DNA from: Suillus spraguei
Lineage: Eukaryota > Basidiomycota > Agaricomycetes > Boletales > Suillaceae
Length of the DNA: 64,000 bases
Assembly (NCBI GenBank): GCA_016800925.1
Contig: JABCPU010000281.1
Coordinates: forward strand, 25,466-89,465
Direction: 5' to 3'
Of the stretch, positions 12,306-23,112 are shown piece by piece. Below the pieces are notes generated by a model. That model was not told the origin of the DNA, did no database searches, and saw nothing but the letters and a program-made list of their open reading frames with translations. Both the position numbers and the translations under genes were made by a program. Numbering within the stretch: position 1 is the first letter of the stretch; each line of letters starts with the position of its first letter.

Positions 12306-12781
12306 TGTTACGAACTGGGATGGCGTCACCAGCGACAGTGAAAAGACACAGGCGGTCTGCTGGGAAGTTCTACAATGTCCAGAGGAGGACAAGGTGAAAG
12401 TACAAGGAATGCGTTCCAAGTACTATCAAGGGTTCAGCCTCAAAGACAAGTCTAATAGGTTTTACGAGAATAGAGACTAAGGCTAAGGAGTGCTTAGACT
12501 TAGAGACGATTCAAGACGACTTAGGTTGGAGACCTAAGCGAAGGATGTTCCAGGTAAAACCCAGTAAGATTAAAGTAAAGTATACAAGCGTAATATAACG
12601 TGCTTAAATAGGTCAATATATGCGCACGGACCAAGAGAGACATGAGAACGTAAGTGCGTATCCAAAGAAGGAAGGCAACTATAATACAGATGTGTTGAGA
12701 ATATGAGTCAGAGTCACGTTATGTAATATACAAGTAAAGGAGACAAAGAGAGAATGAATAGGGGCATGTACAACTGTAACA
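12306..12781 (-). repeat. E1 3' LTR
   Basis: This LTR runs from TGTTACG to TGTAACA and is the 3' LTR in the minus-strand sense. It is preceded in that sense by a purine-rich tract at 12782-12797 (ATGTAAAAAGGGGGTA on the minus strand), the polypurine tract for plus-strand priming. Confidence 0.9.
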
Positions 12782-12804
12782 TTACCCCCTTTTTACATGG
12801 AAAG

Positions 12805-14276
12805 TCACCGACTTTCATATATCGCAATTGGCATCATAGATGGGTCATAGTCGTCATAGTTAGCGATGTCCTCATCAGCAGCACTTCCCCATAGCATATA
12901 AGCTGCTTCTTCATCTGCTACAGTCCTTGCTCGTCGACCTGTCTTTCTTCGTCGACGATTAATAAGACTCTGCTCCCACCTATGAAGTGCATCATAAAAT
13001 CCATTGTCCTTCCAAGTAAGCGTAAATGGGGGACTCCAATATGCTGAGGGCAGTAGATAGATAGATGGGTAGGGGCGTGTCGCAGACAGATTTGACACTG
13101 GTATTCGGGGCAATTCTTTTGCCGATGTCCAACAATGCCACAAAACCGACATTTCATGTTTTCATCAGTGTTGGAGGTAGACATGCATAGTGGCAATGGT
13201 GAGATAATGGGCTTGGGGCTAGTGGATCTGGCGTGCTTCTTTCCTTTTCTTCATGTCATATGACTTAAGGTGAAGGCATTGTTGCGTCTGAGCTGCGCCT
13301 GCTGTTTAGTGGTGAGGGTGTATGCTGACGTTGGGAGATCAGGAGTAGTTGCTCGTTCAGCAACCATGAGAAGTTCGTCAGGGGAGGAAGGGGACATTAT
13401 GCCGAAGTCCTTTACTAGGACTGGTGAGGCAGGATCCATTGGACCAAATGATGCTGGGATGGACATTGGAGGATGAATATGGAGGTCACGAAGTCGAGGA
13501 CCAAGTGTCACCAACTCAGTGACAGGGACTCCTAATATCTTCGCAGCTTCACACCGCTCGTCCGTGCAAGGTTCATATAACAATGCGAGGTGATCATGGG
13601 AGACTATAACAGGGGGTGATGAGGTTGGTCGTTCAATAGGAGATGGAGTTCGCGGGGAAGCAAGGTCCACTTGCATTTGCTGCAGATCAGTAATAGCTTC
13701 TTCGACTAAATTTCTGGCTGCTCTTGTTTCAACGACTGATTGCTGGATAGTTTCGACGACTGCATTGGTGAGCTGTCCAATCTCCTGAACAGCAGTACAT
13801 AAGCCAGCAAAGGCATCAATATTAGAATAAATGCACGAAGAAGGGGGTGAAGGGACTGGAAGTGGGTCCATATCTCTTTGCAGAGAGGGAGGTCGAGCAA
13901 CACCTGCTCGGCGTTCGGCCACGATGTGAATAGCTTCTTCAACATCACTCTTAAAAGAACAGGGAAGCAACAGCATTGCATAAGAATGAATGCATTTCTG
14001 TAGATGTAAGATGCGCTGGCGATATGTAGTTTCATTGATGTTAGTTTTGATGAGGGCGGCGGTGTGGATGATGTTGACGAGAAGTAAAGCAGGGAAGGCA
14101 CCTCTTTCGGTCAGGATTCTCTCAATCTCGAGAGCGTGTCCTTCGCATAGAAGGGCGGCTTCCATATAGGAGGTGTTGTCGATTTCAGTGGCAAGGGTTC
14201 CGTAGTTTTCTGCATCGGAATCAGAGTCATTGTTGGCAATAGTGATGAGGGTGATGTATGCAGTGGGAAAAGGCAT
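12805..14276 (-). pseudogene. E1 ORF3: coiled-coil/zinc-knuckle protein downstream of pol
   Basis: It begins MPFPTAYIT at 14276, 56 bp after the pol stop at 14332, and aligns along its whole length with E2 ORF3 (489 aa). The N-terminal helical region, the predicted coiled coil around VETIQQSVVETRAARNLVEE, the Pro/Ser-rich linker and the zinc knuckle CRFCGIVGHRQKNC are present. A stop at 13251 breaks the frame just before the basic segment, and a further frameshift near 13030 separates the second knuckle from the acidic C-terminus. Its stop precedes the polypurine tract. This copy is decayed but confirms that the ORF is a fixed part of the family. Confidence 0.8.
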
Positions 14277-14331
14277 TTTGAAAGGCTTTAGTTGATCAAG
14301 TGCTTGTGCAGTTTGATTGACTGAAGAATAA

Positions 14332-17300
14332 TCAGAGTGAGTGTTGCTTCTTATAAGCATTCAGGATTTGAGCAGAGTTCTTTAAGTTCTTTTCTGGGAG
14401 CCATTTGTTATCTCCCGATGAATACCCTTTCCAGGAAACAAGATAGCGTCGGCGAATGCCAGTTCCTTTGTGAGCAAGAATTGCTTCTACTTTGTATTCT
14501 TCTTCTTCTTCAATAATATCAGGTGGTGGTTCAGGGAAGTTCGGGCCGTGTACGTCTGTTTCACTATAGGACGATAAGACAGAAGCATGGACAGTAGGAT
14601 AAATTTTCCATTGTGGAGGGAGTTTGAGCGTAAATGTGATGGGCAATAAGACATCGATGATCGGGAAAGGTCCGTATCATTTTGGTGCAAGTTTCCGCGA
14701 TGGGAGTTTGAGTCTAAGATTAGCAGCAGATAGCCAGACCTTATCTCCGATCTTCCATGGAGTGTACTTCTCTCCTCGGGATCGTTTGGCCATTGTTTGC
14801 ATTGCAATGTTATGGCAGGCGAGTGCTTCTTCTCTTATCTTCTGCAGGGATTGTACTCAATCTTCTGCTGCAGGGACAGATGAGTCGGGGATCAGGTGAG
14901 GGATAGGCGTGGTTCGTATCCCATCATTAGGTAGAAGGGTGATGCATTCCTTGCATCATGTTTTCGGTGGTTATGGACAAATTCTGCGATTGGTAGGTGT
15001 TCTACCCAATCTTCTGGGTTGTTGCGGCAATAGATGCGCAGGTATGTTTCAAGTTCTTGATTGAGCCTTTCAGTTTGACCAGTCTGGGGTGATAAGCCGT
15101 AGATGGAGCAATGGCGTAGTCGAGAAGTCGGGCAAGTTCCTTAGAGAAACGAGATAGGAACTGCGGACCACGATCAGAGATGACTTTGTCATGGAGTCCA
15201 AATCGATGATAGATGTGCTTTAAGAATAATTTGGCAACGCCTTCGAAGTGATGGTTTTCAGACAGGGGATAATAATTACCCCCTTCATAAGGCCATGGTC
15301 TACCATGACCATGATACTGTCAAAGCCTCCGGACACAGGGAGATCAGTGATAAGATCAACAGAGACCTGAGAAAAAGGCCGAGTCGCAGATGAGGGGATC
15401 GGGGTAAGCGGAGGTCAAACAGGATGTGTATCCACTTTCATTTGCTGACAAAGGGCGCAACCCTCTACATATTTCTGAATGTAAGAGCCCATAGTGGGCC
15501 ACCAGGCTTCTCTTTGACGAGTTCTCCAGTTTTGAATCTACCAGGATGTCCTGCAGTAGGATGATCATGATACCTTTTCAGGATATCGGGACGATGTGCT
15601 GGTGGAATGTAGGCATGGTTCTTAAAATAGAGGATGTTCTCCTCAATCTTCCAGTCAGAAAGTGCCGACTTCATAGGGGGAAGGCATACACCATCAAGGG
15701 CGTCGGATGCTGTCTTGAAGACAGGGTCGTCAAGGGGGTCAGAGGATGACAATACATCCTGCAGGTCGGTGTCAATAAGACGAACAAATAGAGTGTCAGG
15801 GAGGAGAGTCTGGTCCTCATTATCGTCTTTGCCGGAGTCGTAGTCAGGTCGGCGGGATAGTGCATCAGGTACTGCTAATTTGGTACCTGCAACGTGATGC
15901 AGTTCAATGTCGTAAATAGACAAAATCAATTGCCAATGTGCTTGGCGACGGGTAAGCTTCTGTGCACTTTTAAAGTACAGAAGATTCTTGTGGTCGGTAA
16001 ATACCAGGACGGGGTGTGGGTTTCCTTCAAGATAATGACGCCATTCATTCAATGCCCGGATGATGGCAAGGAGTTCCTGATCAAAGATCTGGTAATTGCG
16101 TTCTGCAGGGTTCAAAGACTGTGAGAGGTATGCGCATGGATGATAAACACCATTCTCATCAGTCTGCAAGAGAACTCCGCCAGTTGCTACAAGCGAAGCG
16201 TCGGTAGCAATAGCAAATTGTCAGGAAGGGTCGGGGTTGTGAAGTACCGGTTGGGATGTGAAGCGTCGTTTCAGTTTGTCGAAGGTGTCCATACATTTGG
16301 GTGACCAATCAAAGACCTTATCTTTCTTTGTTAATTCGATAAGGGGTCGGGCAATGTCAGAGTAGTGGGAAATGAACATGCAGTAGAAGTTGCAAAAGCC
16401 AAGGAATGACCATACTTCTTTTACAGATTTTGGTATTGGCCATTCAGCAATTCCCTTGGTCTTGGCGGTGTCCATAGCAACTTGTCCTGGGCAAATTATC
16501 ATTCTGAGGTATTCCACTTCTTCTGCATCGAAGGTGCATTTCTCCGGTTTCAGGAACAAATGTTCCTTTCATATCTTCACTAAAACCCGTCTTGTCCGTT
16601 CGCGGTGTTCTGCCATGGTCGTGGAGAAAATCAGGATATCGTCCATGTAGATAACCATCCATCCTTCATTGATTTCCTGCTGGAAGGTATGATTCATGTA
16701 TGCTTGGAAAGTTGCCAGGGAATTGCAGAGGCCAAAGAACATGATGTTCAGTTCAAAGAGGCTGAATTCTGTGGTAAAAGCCGCTTTCCAGCGATCGTTG
16801 GGATGGATATGAATGTTATTATAACTGGACTAAATATCCATTTTCATAAAGAACTGTGAGTTGTGAAGGCATGCGACAAGGGAAATAGGAAGTGGGAGCG
16901 GATAAGCGTTCTTGACTGTCCAATCATTGATGTAGCGATAATCTTGACAGGGACACAATTCTCCACTCTTCTTCCCACAAAGAAGAAGCCACTAGCTTGG
17001 GGTGACTTCGATTCTGAGATGAAACCCTTTGCAACATTTTCATCGATAAACGTTTTGATGGCAGCGCATTCTTTTTCTGATAGTGGGTAAACCTTAGACG
17101 TGCAGGGAATAAAACCGGGTTTAGTATCGATCCAATGATCAATACCAGGTCGTTCAAGAGGTAGTTTGTTCAGTCCGTCTTTAGCAAAGACATCTGCAAA
17201 GTCGTGCAAATATTCCGGGACCAATTCATCAAAAGATTTCCTTTTCTTCTCCTTCTCATCCGTAGCGAATTCTTGAGCTTTATTGCTGTATTTTGGAGGA

Positions 17301-18440
17301 GGAAGGGAGATTGTGGAGTTGTTGGGGAGTTGTTCGAGTCAGGAAGTCCCGTCACGTGTGAGGGGTGTATCCATGGATACTTCTTCAATGATTCTCATGC
17401 TAACTCCATCCGCGTCATATTCCACAAGGAATTCTCCATCTCCAAGTTCGTAAGAGGAAATCTCACGTACTTCTGGCGCATGCCAGACATCTTGCATAGT
17501 GTTGAATTGATCATCATCCTCTGTTGGGATCAACGAGGGCATGGGTTCTTCTTTGTTGGGGATTTCTTCAATTGAATTTGAAGGAGTATTTTGAAGAGTT
17601 TTCAGGGGAACATAGAACTTGGATAGTTTCGGTACATTTGTATCTCATCCGGGGATTTCTTCTTCGCTTTTCTTTTTCCATACTTCTGTTCTTCTATTGG
17701 CCATTGCTCAATAGGTTCTGGTCTGGCCCAATACTCGGGTTCGGAGTTGTTCTTGCGCTTCTCTGTGTGGGGAATTGGTGATACTGCTCTCGGCAGTTGT
17801 ACACGGGGGTGGGGTCTGTAGTACGTGGCATTCGTATTTCACGTTCTGGATCTTTTGGAACATCAGGGATGTTAATAGAAGGGGCGACAAGGGGTTTCGG
17901 AATTTGTGAATTTTGCCATTTCTTGGGATGACAATGGAAAGCCAAGGGTAGCCTGTTCTTCTTCCGATCTGTATCCAAGTCGATTTCCATCTCATCAGAC
18001 TTCGTTGTTCGAGGGAGGACAAGTGTTTTGGAGGCCCAATCTATACTGGGGTTCATGGCATGTAACCACGGGATTCCCAGAAGGATTTGATCTCTTCATC
18101 CTAATTTAGTGATATTGAACTTTCCATACATGGTTCGTTCATCAATTTGACCACTAGGAGACAGTAGTGCGTGATTGGCCCTCCCTTGATAAGAGTTCCA
18201 TCTGCTGTAGTGACTCGAAATGGTGTCTTCAGTTTTCGTCATGTGATTTGATGGAGTTTCACAAACTCCTCAGAAATAAATGTTCCTGCTGCGCCGGAAT
18301 CGATGACAGTGGTAGTGTCGATGGATTTTAAGTGGGTACGTGAGTGAAGGGTGATAGGGATACAAAGTTCTTTCTGTCACCTACAGCACGTACAAGCCTT
18401 AGTAATACATTGGGAGAAACATACATCAAATCCTTGTTTC
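14332..18440 (-). pseudogene. E1 pol: protease, RT, RNase H, integrase, chromodomain (frameshifted)
   Basis: Reading from right to left: a retropepsin remnant (18370-18100); a charged linker (about 17520-18056) with LIPTEDDDQF; RT with LPLERPGIDHWIDTKPGF at 17100-17170 and the catalytic box VIYMDDILIFS near 16650-16615; RNase H (16170-15900) with [20 protein letters not shown] and [11 protein letters not shown]; the integrase zinc-finger and core (15600-15100); and a C-terminal chromodomain (14550-14332) with YLVSWKGYSSGDNKWLPEKNL. A chromodomain places it among the chromoviruses, whose integrase is steered to modified histones. Several one-base frameshifts split the frame, for example near 17225, 16560 and 16180, so no full polyprotein is made. 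Confidence 0.85.
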
Positions 18441-18457
18441 TTCAATTTAAAAATCCT

Positions 18458-19275
18458 CTATAATCGCCTCACAGTTTCATCTTCTTCGTTTTCGACTTTG
18501 GTTTGATGGAGCAGAGTCTTCTTCTTCCTTTCAGGACAGTTATGAATGCGATGTCCGGTCTTCTTGCATCCGAAAAATTGCCCTTTCTTCATACACTCAG
18601 ATCTTTCCATATCGGAGATTCGATCTACCACCATTGCATTCAAATCTTGACTTGGCATGTAACACGCATTTCCATAGTTCTTCTTCTTCTGCAGAGCATG
18701 ACGTGCTTGTAACGCCAGAAGGCGTTGGTGGGAGTTGTCGATAGAAACACATTGCAATACAATGTTGCGGAATATCTCTGAGACATCACCTGGCACGAAG
18801 AGTTTAGTCAGGATACCTAAATTGAGGCCATCTTGGAAGAACTGAATCTTTGTTGCGTCGTCGGTGATATGGGCCTTGGCTGCAAGTGCTTCAAAGTCGG
18901 CAATATAGGTGTGGAGATCGCCGCTTCCTTGTTTGAGATCTTTGAGCTTTGTTAATGCGGTTCCTCTGGTATCCACTGGTTCGAAAGCTTCATTAAAGCT
19001 TTTCATGAAATCCTTCAACGTCCCATAACCAACTTTTTGTCCAGAGGTATCGGTTGACTGAGTGTGAGCAAGGAATTGTTCTTTCCAAGATTTGGTGTTC
19101 TTCTCGGTCATGAAGGATGTAATGAAAATGATTTTCTGCTTATCAGTGGTGTAAAGCTTTTCATTGATATTAAGCACAGATTGCATGATTGGATGAATTC
19201 CAGAGAGTTGTCACGATCTCCGTCAAAACCGGTTGGGAGACCGATTTTGTATTCAAATTCTTTGGTGGTGGTCAT
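18458..19275 (-). pseudogene. E1 gag (one frameshift)
   Basis: Gag starts MTTTKEFEYKIGLPTGFDGD at 19275 and shifts frame near 19185. It then runs to a TAG at 18458, slightly before the conserved gag-pol junction. It contains the helical capsid region (KIIFITSFMTEKNTKSWKEQF) and one zinc knuckle, CKKTGHRIHNC, whose first cysteine lies in FFGCKKTGH; the E2 copy reads CFGCRKTGH, so E1 has lost the first Cys of the C-x2-C-x4-H-x4-C motif (Cys to Phe). The protein packages the element's RNA. Confidence 0.8.
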
Positions 19276-19398
19276 GATGGTGATTCATCTGGTGAGTTAT
19301 ACTTTCTCGGTGCCTACATGCGTGGTCTTGCTGTCCGTTAGGGCTTTATCAGGTTTCAGGGTTCGGGGTCAAAGACTGGATAGTCGACGATCAGGTAG

Positions 19399-19410
19399 AC
19401 TTTAATCTTT
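19399..19410 (-). promoter_or_regulatory. E1 self-complementary primer-binding site
   Basis: Immediately inside the 5' LTR the minus strand reads AAAGATTAAAGT. Eleven of these bases (AAGATTAAAGT) are the reverse complement of ACTTTAATCTT inside the LTR (19671-19681 on the minus strand), placed shortly after a TATTTAAG TATA-like box. No match to a tRNA 3' end such as TGG is seen next to the LTR. Confidence 0.75.
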
Positions 19411-19886
19411 TGTTACGAACTGGGATGGCATCACCAGCGACAGTGAAAAGACACAGGCAGTCTGCTGGGAAGTTCTACAATGTCCAGAGGAGGACAAGGT
19501 GAAAGTACAAGGAATGTGTTCCAAGTACTATCAAGGGTTCAGCCTCAAAGACAAGTCTAATAGGTTCTATGAGAATAGAGACTAAGGCTAAGCAGTGCTT
19601 AGACTTAGAGACGATTCAAGATGACTTAGGTTGGAAACCTAAGCGAAGGATGTTCCAGGTAAAACCCAGTAAGATTAAAGTAAAGTATACAAGCGTAATA
19701 CAACGTGCTTAAATAGGTCAATATATGTGCACGGACCAAGAGAGACGTGAGAATGTAAGTGCGTATCCAAAGAAGGAAGGCAACTATAGTACAGATGCGT
19801 TGAGCATATGAGTCAGAGTCACGTTATGTAATATACAAGTAAAGGAGACAAAGAGAGAATGAATAGGGGCACGTACAACTGTAACA
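19411..19886 (-). repeat. E1 5' LTR
   Basis: In minus-strand sense it holds a TATA-like TATTTAAG and the presumed transcript start ACTTTAATCTTACTGG. It differs from the 12306-12781 copy mainly by transitions at CpG. Confidence 0.9.
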
Positions 19887-20144
19887 CTATCAATATCTAG
19901 GTCTCGCACACATGCGAGACATGGTCAGGAAACACGCGGATCAAGTCAATCAATTGAAGCTTCAGGTATGTTTTGTCATTCTACCTGTATAATATGTATT
20001 CTCATTAACTCTTTCTAGGCCTGTAATGACTCATGCAAGCATATGTATGCTCTCACTCAGTTGGATGATTACAACCACCTTGTGATGGCTATCTCCGAAA
20101 ATGACATCCCTCACATTCATCAAGTCATCAACATCGCTATGCGC

Positions 20145-21107
20145 TGAAACAAAGAAACTAACGCTGGCCTAAGTATAAGTGCAATGATAATCCTACTGAA
20201 GGTGCGAGTGAGATGTTCGACCCAAGAGGACTGCAATAGAAGCAATTCCTTCTAAGTTAGTGCAAAGGAATCAAGAAAGTACTAATAAGGCAACAAGGAT
20301 TCTGACTTCCAAGGTTAGCGGTGGTAACGGTATATTGGCGGGACTAGCGTGATGTCAGCGGTACTCGCACAGTAAGGATAGCTGTAGCGGTTAGCTAGCG
20401 AGAGCAAGAACAAAAGTGACTTCTGCAAAATGAATATAGTACTACTACCCATGGTGTGGTAGTGGTAGCGGCAATTCCATATGAGCAAGAAAGTTGATGA
20501 GAGAGGTAGCAACCCAGCAAGATCACTGGCCGCAGTCCATTTATGAGTAGCGAAGTCAAAAGTTGTGCGGTACTTCGAGCAGTGAAGTTACTGGCAGTTA
20601 AATCAATGAGCAAGATTTGAATGGAGAAAGGTTCAAAGGCAAATAGATTGTGACTAGCGAGCGTTCTGATACTAAGTCCAAGTGAAGGGATGTAATGGGC
20701 AGTAATGGTAACAGTTTGTATGTTGAGTCTTTTTAACACATTCAAGCACGTACAAGATTATTAGGTGAGTCCGGTAGCGAGAAAGAAAATAAACAGGGTA
20801 TTAACTAAGAGGCGCACAGCGTGTAATTGCCCCTTGAGATGCAAGGTAAATCCTGCCATAGATTTAGTAATGGTGGAAGTGAAATAACTATGCACCAATG
20901 GATCTAGACGGATTTGGATGGGACATGAGCATGAGGGCATTGGTGCGAGGATCCGGTGAGGGTTTGCAGCAGAAGTACGTTCCGCCTTAGCGGAGCAAAA
21001 AGGCTATATACTCACTATAAGGGAATTCTTCAGTTGCTGCCACAAACGGCAACAAGACGCTTGTCAAAAACAGGGGTTTGACGGTCAGTGTGACTTTGCT
21101 CACTACA
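20145..21107. mobile_element. TG...CA element, family T copy 1, 4-bp duplication GCGC
   Basis: It starts TGAAACAAAGAAACTAACGC, ends TTGCTCACTACA and is flanked by GCGC at 20141-20144 and 21108-21111. Removing it with one GCGC rejoins the transposase reading frame as NIAMRNGASIREIV. A second copy lies at 31507-32628. It is 963 bp with no coding capacity; TG/CA ends and short duplications suggest a solo LTR of a family that makes 4-bp duplications. Confidence 0.75.
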
Positions 21108-21536
21108 GCGCAATGGTGCAAGCATCCGAGAAATAGTCAACAAACTGGAAGATGCTCTAGAGGGTGTGTACTGCCCACGAGGATACAGCGCTGACAACTT
21201 GGATATTGCAACTCTTGTTTTTAGACTTGGGGGGCGCCAATCATTGTTTGCACTCAACCATAAGCTCGGCCTTCCATCTCTCTGCACCCTCCATTCCCAG
21301 TCAACTTTCACTTCTCTTATGCCCACCATCAGCCCCATTCACAATGAACAACTTGATCACAACATTCAGACCATTATCATTGACACTCATGCAGCCTCGG
21401 AGCCTTTGTGTAGTGTTAGCTTCATGATTGATGAAATTGTGCTCAAAGAGATGGCTGTGCATTTCCGTAAGCACAATAAAGTTGGAGGACTTTGCTGGAA
21501 ACACTCACATGTTGTCGACCCCGTCCTATGTACCTA

Positions 21537-23112
21537 CAGTGGCTCAAAAAACTGTCCGCATGTTTTGACATTTTTCACTATCTATGATATTGTGTGAGAA
21601 TGAACAAATTCCTCAAGGACATACTTATACCACATTGTAGTATGGCTTCAGGGCTTTTATTTGAGCCCTACACCGTGGGAATCTGCGGAGATATGGTGGA
21701 GATATAAGGCTTATAAAATGATGACTCATGTGGACAGTTTTTTGAGTGTATATTAAAACTATATAAATCATTATTTATGACACCATAAAAATCATGCCAC
21801 TATTATATAAATTATAAAGTGGTGTCATTATGTTATTTTATGACTATATCTAACTATATAAACCAGAATATCTCATGTATCATAGTCATAATCACCATGA
21901 AAGCCATCTCCTCTGCTCAAAGAGATAATATCCTCTCTCTGTCTTATGCTGGTCTCTCTGCTCGCCAAATTTCCTCTAGAACTGGAGTATGCAAGTCCAC
22001 TGTGGCCAAGTTCATCAAAGAAAGCCACCCAGACAAGGAAAACTCTTGTGGAGGACATCCATCCAAGCTTACCTCTACTGACAAAAGGGCTATTATCCAA
22101 CATATCACTACAGGAAAGGCTGATAATGCTGTCCAAGCCACCCATTATATCAATTCCACCATCACTACCCCTGTCTCTTCACAAACTGTGAGGAATGTTC
22201 TCAAGGCAGCTCATCTCAAGGCAGTAACAAAGAAGAAAAAGCCTCTTCTCTCCATCAAACATAGGCAGAGAAGACTAGCCTTTGCCTTAGCTCATCAACA
22301 CTGGACTGTAGAGGACTGGAAGCGTGTTATATGGTCAGATGAGACCAAAATCAATAGGATTGGGTCAGATGGGAAGGTGTATGTATGGAAAAAGAAGGGA
22401 GATGGCCTAACAGACAGAGAGGTTAATGGGACTGTCAAGTTTGGAGGAGGTTCTTTAATGGTATGGGGCTGTATGGGATGGAATGGTGTGGGAATGCTTG
22501 CTGAGGTTGAGGGGAAGATGAATGCTGAGCAGTATGTGGACATTTTAAATGACCACTTGCTGCCTAGCTTGGCAGAATCAGGGATTGATGAAGAAGATAT
22601 AATTTTCCAACAGGATAATGATCCCAAGCACACATCCAGAAGAGCTAGGGAATGGTTTGAAGAACATAACATCAATGTTCTTGACTGGCCAGCACAGTCT
22701 CCTGATGTCAATGTCATTGAACATCTCTGGGGAACACTCAAGAAAAAGCTTCAAGCCTATGAAAACCCCCCTAAAGGAGTATGGGAGCTTTGGGAGAGAG
22801 TAGCAGTGGAATGGGGGAAGATCACAGCTGAGGATTGCCATAAATTAATTGAGAGTATGCCTAGAAGGATAGAGGCAGTAATTAAAGCCAAGGGAGGTCA
22901 TACAAAATACTAGAATACCTGGTTATTACTGTAAAATACTTGAGTCAAAAAACTGTCCGCATGAGTCACCATTTTGTGAGCCTTGTATATGAAAGCCCTG
23001 AAGCCATACTACAATGTGGTATAAGCATGTTTTTGAGGCATTTGTTTGTTCTCACACAATATTATAGATAGTGAAAAATGCCAAAACATGCGGACAGTTT
23101 TTTGAGCCACTG
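21537..23112 (+). mobile_element. Tc1-type transposon, duplication TA
   Basis: It is 1,576 bp, flanked by TA (21535-21536 and 23113-23114). The terminal inverted repeats are long: CAGTGGCTCAAAAAACTGTC starts the left end and its complement ends the right. Similarity continues for over 100 bp through 'actatctat(g)atattgtgtgagaa' and 'ccacattgtagtatggcttcagggct'. A second inward copy of CAAAAAACTGTCC lies in opposite orientation near 21725-21750 and 22947-22965. Excision at TA restores the host frame HVVDPVLCTYDSTVNIAQK. Confidence 0.95.
21897..22913 (+). CDS. Tc1 family transposase, DD34E
   Basis: The 338-residue start MKAISSAQRDNILSLSYAGL is preferred over the upstream in-frame Met (21819) because the N-terminal helix-turn-helix begins here (GLSARQISSRTGVCKSTVAKF, residues about 20-40). 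A second DNA-binding region follows (SSQTVRNVLKAAHLKA). The catalytic triad is complete: D in VIWSDET, D in FQQDNDPKHTS, and E in SPDVNVIEHLWG, with 34 residues between the last two. The frame is uninterrupted, and both inverted repeats and the TA duplication are intact, so this copy could be active. It is the only structurally complete DNA transposon in the window. It lies in the same orientation as the gene it interrupts. Confidence 0.95.
   Translation: MKAISSAQRDNILSLSYAGLSARQISSRTGVCKSTVAKFIKESHPDKENSCGGHPSKLTSTDKRAIIQHITTGKADNAVQATHYINSTITTPVSSQTVRNVLKAAHLKAVTKKKKPLLSIKHRQRRLAFALAHQHWTVEDWKRVIWSDETKINRIGSDGKVYVWKKKGDGLTDREVNGTVKFGGGSLMVWGCMGWNGVGMLAEVEGKMNAEQYVDILNDHLLPSLAESGIDEEDIIFQQDNDPKHTSRRAREWFEEHNINVLDWPAQSPDVNVIEHLWGTLKKKLQAYENPPKGVWELWERVAVEWGKITAEDCHKLIESMPRRIEAVIKAKGGHTKY

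Larger units (their letters stand above)
12306..19886 (-). mobile_element. full-length Ty3/gypsy chromovirus E1, duplication CTATC
   Basis: It is 7,581 bp long, with 476-bp LTRs at 12306-12781 and 19411-19886 and CTATC at 12301-12305 and 19887-19891. All genes are on the minus strand: gag, then protease, RT, RNase H, integrase and chromodomain, then an extra ORF3. The LTRs differ at about 16 of 476 positions by eye, ten of them CpG to TpG/CpA, so the insertion is old. It sits inside the transposase gene of the surrounding DNA transposon. Confidence 0.95.
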
